From positions 6,385,813 through 6,449,812 of the forward strand of contig NZ_CP117425.1 in the NCBI RefSeq assembly GCF_030687295.1: 64,000 nucleotides of DNA. The letters run 5' to 3'. Every line of letters starts with the position of its first letter. Position 1 is the stretch's first letter. This stretch comes from Pseudomonas beijingensis (GTDB lineage: Bacteria > Pseudomonadota > Gammaproteobacteria > Pseudomonadales > Pseudomonadaceae). The notes below the pieces were generated by a model, which saw only the letters and a list, made by a program, of their open reading frames with translations, did not search any database and was not told the origin of the DNA. Both the position numbers and the translations under genes were made by a program. Below, one piece after another: positions 60,851 through 64,000 of the stretch.

Positions 60851-60881
60851 AAACCGGTATCCAGACAAAAATGGCAGATAG

Positions 60882-60908
60882 CAAAACGCCCCACTAGGGG
60901 GCGTTTTG
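60882..60908. terminator. Terminator after yidC
   Basis: CAAAACGCCCC-ACTA-GGGGCGTTTTG is an 11-bp stem between yidC and mnmE, with T-runs suitable for ending the rpmH-yidC unit. Confidence 0.88.
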
Positions 60909-60929
60909 TGTGGTTATCCACAGAGCAAG

Positions 60930-62613
60930 TTACGCCTCGGCTTTTTTCGTCGCCGCTTCGATCTTACGCGTGATGTACCACTGCTGAGTGATGGACAACA
61001 CGTTGTTCACAACCCAGTACAGCACAAGACCCGCCGGGAACCACAGGAAGAAGAAGGTGAAGATGATTGGCATCATTTTCATGACCTTCGCCTGCATCGG
61101 GTCCGGAGGCGTTGGGTTCAGTTGCTGCTGGATGAACATGGTCGCGCCCATGATGATCGGCAGGATGAAGAACGGATCCTTGATCGACAGGTCGGTAATC
61201 CACAGCATGAACGGTGCCTGACGCATCTCCACGCTTTCCAGCAGAACCCAGTAAAGCGCGAGGAACACGGGCATTTGCACAAGAATCGGCAAGCATCCAC
61301 CCAGCGGGTTGATCTTCTCTTTCTTGTACAGCTCCATCATGGCCTGGGACATTTTCTGCCGGTCATCGCCATGTTGTTCTTTCAGGGCGGCCAGTTTCGG
61401 TGCCACTGCACGCATGCGCGCCATGGATTTGTAGCTGGCGGCCGACAACGGGAAGAAAATCCCCTTGATCAGCATGGTCAGGAAAATGATCGACCAGCCC
61501 CAGTTACCGACGATGCTGTGGATATGTTGCAGCAGCCAGAAGATCGGCTGGGCAATAAACCACAGGAAGCCGTAGTCCACGGTCAGTTCCAGGCCTGGGG
61601 ACAACTCTTTCAGCACCGCCTGGCTTTTTGGACCGGCATACAGAATGGCGCTGGTTTCGGCTTTTGCACCTGGCGCGGCAGTCAATGTCGGGCCGGTGTA
61701 ACCGATGATGAAGTTGCCCTTGCTGTCTTTACGCGTCTGGACGACGTGGCTGTCGCCTTTCTGCGGAATCCAGGCTGTTACAAAATAGTGCTGCAGCCAG
61801 GCAACCCAACCACCTTGGACGGTTTCCTTGAGCTGGGCCTTGTCCATGTCCTTCATGGATACTTTTTTGTACGGCTCCGAACTTGTCCACAGGGCGGCGC
61901 CCAGGTAAGTCGCAGTGCCGGTGGCCGTGCTGGAGGAAGGATCGTCGCTGGCGTCACGCTTGAGCTGCGCGAACATCGCGCCGGACCAAGGCTGGGCACT
62001 CTGGTTGTCGATCAGATAAGAAACGGTTACGTCGTACATGCCACGTTTCACGGTGAAACGCTTGATGTAGTTGACGCCATCCTTGCTGAACTTCAGATCC
62101 ACGACCAGTTGGTCCTGACCGTCAGCCAGTTGATAAGTCTTCTTCTCGGCAGAGTAGACCGGGCGGCCGGCCGGGGTTCGAATCCGGGCCGTTGGTACCG
62201 ATCAGGCCACTTTGGGCCAGATAGGTGCGCTCGTTACCGTTGTCGAACAACTGGAACGGGATTTCCGGATGATCCTGGCGACGTGGGTACAGCGGCAGTT
62301 TCAGCTGGGCGATGTCACCACCCTGTGGATCGATTGCCAGCTCAAGCACGTCCGTTTTGATCTGGATGAGATCTTTGCTTACGGCCACAGGGGCTTCGGC
62401 AGGAGCGCTGGTATCGCTTGCCGCGCGGGGGATGTCGTCATTACTGGCAGCGTTGTTGCCAACTGGAGCATCCGGCAGGCTCGGTGCGGTATTGCTGGCT
62501 GCAACATTCTGAGTCGGCAGGGCAGCCTGGCCATAGTCCTGGTTCCATTTAAGGACCATGACGTAGGACACGATTGCCAGGGCGACGATCAGGATCGTGC
62601 GTTTGATATCCAT
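60930..62613 (-). CDS. yidC: Membrane protein insertase YidC, frameshifted
   Basis: YidC inserts and folds inner-membrane proteins. If the frame is repaired the protein has 560 residues, the Pseudomonas length. It comprises MDIKRTILIVALAIVSYVMVLKW, a Ser/Ala/Pro-rich linker, the periplasmic domain, and the conserved 60KD_IMP domain (GWSIIFLTMLIKGIFFPLSAASYKSMARMR...). As given, the first frame stops at about residue 163 in REEDLSTG. The other frame carries PAGRPVYSAEKKTYQLADGQDQLVVDLKF onward. The cause is one extra G in GGGG at 62173-62176 (CCCC in the coding strand). Because YidC is essential and single-copy, a sequencing error is far likelier than a real break. Confidence 0.93.
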
Positions 62614-62615
62614 GA

Positions 62616-62861
62616 TTACTCGGCCATCGAAGAAGAACGGGAGGTAGGGATAGGCGGAACCGGGTCATAACCGCCGGGATTCCACGGATGACAGCGACCT
62701 AAACGACGAAAGGTCAGCCAGCCACCGCGCAGGAGGCCATGATTTTCTATGGCTTCGTACGCGTAGCAGGAACAACTGGGGTAGAAACGACAGTGACTGG
62801 CCATCAAAGGACTAATGGCATAGCGATAAAACTGGATCGGAACGAGTGCCAGTTTACGCAT
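62616..62861 (-). CDS. yidD: Membrane protein insertion efficiency factor YidD
   Basis: An 81-residue protein with an amphipathic N-terminal helix and the three conserved Cys of the family ([15 protein letters not shown]) plus [15 protein letters not shown]. It assists YidC. Two bases before yidC, and its start overlaps the rnpA end by eight bases. Confidence 0.95.
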   Translation of the reverse strand: MRKLALVPIQFYRYAISPLMASHCRFYPSCSCYAYEAIENHGLLRGGWLTFRRLGRCHPWNPGGYDPVPPIPTSRSSSMAE

Positions 62862-63255
62862 CAGGACTGTCTACCCCTACAGTTTCGGTGTTGACTGCTG
62901 GTACTGGCTTGTTGCGTGCCAGACGCTTCCAGAGCTTGCCGAAATGCTGAATCAATTCGGGGTTTTCTACGTCACCCAAACCTTTGCGCGCGACGATAAC
63001 AATGTCCCATCCAACCAGTGAATCCTGGTTCAGGCGGAACGATTCGCGCATCAGACGTTTGAGGCGATTGCGCTGAACGGAGAGCTTGACGCTCTTTTTC
63101 CCGATAACCAGCCCTAGTCGGGGGTGATCGAGATCGTTACTGCGCGCAAGGAGCAGGAGTTTTTTCCCCGGAACCTTGCCGGTAGGGGAGTCAAAGACTG
63201 CCTTGAAATGCCGGGGTGTAAGCAGACGCTTTTCCCGACTGAAGTCCTGACTCAC
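62854..63255 (-). CDS. rnpA: Ribonuclease P protein component
   Basis: RnpA helps the RnpB RNA cleave pre-tRNA 5' ends. The 133-residue basic protein has [15 protein letters not shown] and the RNR motif [32 protein letters not shown] region. The start is a GTG at 63255 ([10 protein letters not shown]), the conserved N-terminus; the frame is open further upstream but that part overlaps rpmH. Confidence 0.93.
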   Translation of the reverse strand: MSQDFSREKRLLTPRHFKAVFDSPTGKVPGKKLLLLARSNDLDHPRLGLVIGKKSVKLSVQRNRLKRLMRESFRLNQDSLVGWDIVIVARKGLGDVENPELIQHFGKLWKRLARNKPVPAVNTETVGVDSPDA

Positions 63256-63271
63256 CTCCAGTGCCGGATTA

Positions 63272-63406
63272 TCAAACTGCCAGACGCGCACGACCTTTGG
63301 CGCGACGACGCGACAGGACGGCACGACCGTTCTTGGTAGCCATGCGAGCACGGAAACCGTGGGTACGAGCGCGTTTGATAGTGCTTGGTTGGAAAGTACG
63401 TTTCAT
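63272..63406 (-). CDS. rpmH: Ribosomal protein L34
   Basis: A 44-residue 50S protein ([21 protein letters not shown] ... [12 protein letters not shown]). Sixteen bases before rnpA; first gene of the rpmH-rnpA-yidD-yidC unit. A consensus-like promoter is at 63467. Confidence 0.97.
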   Translation of the reverse strand: MKRTFQPSTIKRARTHGFRARMATKNGRAVLSRRRAKGRARLAV

Positions 63407-63466
63407 GTCGTGTTACCTGGTTCGTCCACAACGGGCCGGAATGGCCCCCGTTTTAAGAGACCGGGG

Positions 63467-63495
63467 ATTCTAGAGAAAGCAAGCCTCTAGGTCAA
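63467..63495 (-). promoter_or_regulatory. Sigma-70 promoter of rpmH
   Basis: On the minus strand TTGACC, 17 bases, TAGAAT. This near-consensus promoter is 61 bases before rpmH. Confidence 0.82.
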
Positions 63496-63922
63496 TTTCC
63501 AACCAGCGTTTCCTTTAAATAGATATCCAGCCGCTTTCGGCGGATTCATCACACAGCGCTAGATATAGAAATAAAGAAGGGAATTATTTAAAGCTTTTCT
63601 GTAAAGCTTATAAAAGCAAGGGCGCCACCTTTCTGTGGATAACCAGGCTCAGACCTTGTAATCCGCCATGTACAGAGAATGACAACTACAGGGGAAAGCG
63701 GTGTCCAGCCTGTGCTGCGCTGTCGGATAAGCTGTGGGTGGAATGCATGGTTATCCACAGGGCGGTTATCCACCGAGTTTCGCCCCCACTTGTGCAACGA
63801 CCTCAGGCACGGTTATCCACAGAGCTTATCCACTGACCGCCGGTCGCCTTTCTCTCAGTTAACGCATTGATAAATCATGAGCGATGAGCAACCTGCGTGT
63901 GGATAAGTGCACGTCTGCTCGC

Positions 63923-63928
63923 TACAAT
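63923..63928 (+). promoter_or_regulatory. Candidate -10 of the dnaA promoter
   Basis: TACAAT lies 46 bases before dnaA. The DnaA box at 63898-63906 overlaps where the -35 would be, which would allow DnaA to repress its own gene. Confidence 0.45.
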
Positions 63929-63973
63929 GGCCGCTTGTTTTTGCCTCACCGGCTTTCAACTTAGGGGATATCC

Positions 63974-64000
63974 GTGTCAGTGGAACTTTGGCAGCAGTGC
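63974..64000 (+). CDS. dnaA: Replication initiator DnaA, first nine codons
   Basis: GTG TCA GTG GAA CTT TGG CAG CAG TGC reads MSVELWQQC, the conserved start of Pseudomonas DnaA domain I. AGGGGAT lies seven bases upstream. The rest lies beyond the right edge. Confidence 0.95.

Larger units (their letters stand above)
63407..63973. other. oriC: oriC region between rpmH and dnaA
   Basis: About 565 bases without a gene. Exact DnaA boxes occur at 63634 (TGTGGATAA), 63751 and 63813 (TTATCCACA) and 63898 (TGTGGATAA), with one-mismatch boxes at 63766 (TTATCCACC) and 63826 (TTATCCACT). A moderately AT-rich stretch lies at about 63565-63620. The rpmH promoter is at the left end. This is the standard Pseudomonas origin site. 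Confidence 0.92.

Noticed and set aside
62045..62059. GTTTCACGGTGAAAC, resembling parS
   Set aside because: It has one extra base between the halves, which should abolish ParB dimer binding, and it is within yidC.
62165..62190. GGTTCGAATCC, the sequence of a tRNA T-arm
   Set aside because: There is no acceptor, D-arm or anticodon arm around it, and it lies inside yidC coding sequence.

Overview
The window is chromosomal DNA from a Pseudomonas of the fluorescens group. It is GC-rich and ends at the replication origin, with the first nine codons of dnaA at the right edge. Leftward of dnaA runs the classic Pseudomonas origin order on the minus strand: rpmH, rnpA, yidD, yidC, mnmE, mnmG, rsmG, parA, parB, atpIBEFHAGDC, glmU, a DeoR-type regulator and glmS. 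Protein sequences throughout match what I know of P. fluorescens-group proteins, and six paired REP elements of the kind common in this group lie between genes. I saw no prophage, insertion sequence, CRISPR array, rRNA or tRNA.

Layout from left to right. (1) 1-3.6 kb: a truncated CPA2 antiporter, an acyl-CoA thioesterase, pdxY and a DUF3301 gene. (2) 3.6-20.4 kb: a zinc-limitation island. It holds two COG0523 GTPases (one ZigA), a DUF1826 gene, two small secreted Cys-containing proteins, zinc-independent GTP cyclohydrolase FolE2 and a metal ABC importer. After cls, cfa and a DUF3617 gene comes a four-gene operon of three SPFH (HflK/HflC-like) proteins and an HmtA-like P1B-ATPase. Three GTTAyn-type palindromes resembling Zur boxes sit before zigA, folE2 and the SPFH operon, so these units probably act together when zinc is scarce: import, metal delivery and replacement of a zinc enzyme. 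Three parS-like sites for the ParB encoded at 54.7 kb also lie in this island. (3) 20.5-32 kb: lpd, a lipoprotein plus large exported protein pair of unknown function, a LysR/GST pair, a membrane sulfatase-fold enzyme, asd and a GlxA-type regulator. (4) 32-36.8 kb: NAD salvage, with pncA-pncB-nadE-nudK divergent from nadD2-nrtR and two palindromic operators between them. (5) 36.9-42.9 kb: a tripartite tricarboxylate transporter (TctCBA) operon with an enolase-superfamily sugar-acid dehydratase and a GlcD-type flavoprotein, preceded by an 18-bp palindrome. (6) 43-64 kb: glmS to dnaA, with two clusters of DnaA boxes, one upstream of mnmG and one between rpmH and dnaA (oriC).

Two genes carry indels in low-complexity runs. 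Essential yidC has an extra G in a GGGG run, splitting it into two frames. The GlxA-type regulator has a +1 and a +2 that cancel. These most likely are sequencing or assembly errors, and they warn that other indels may be present.
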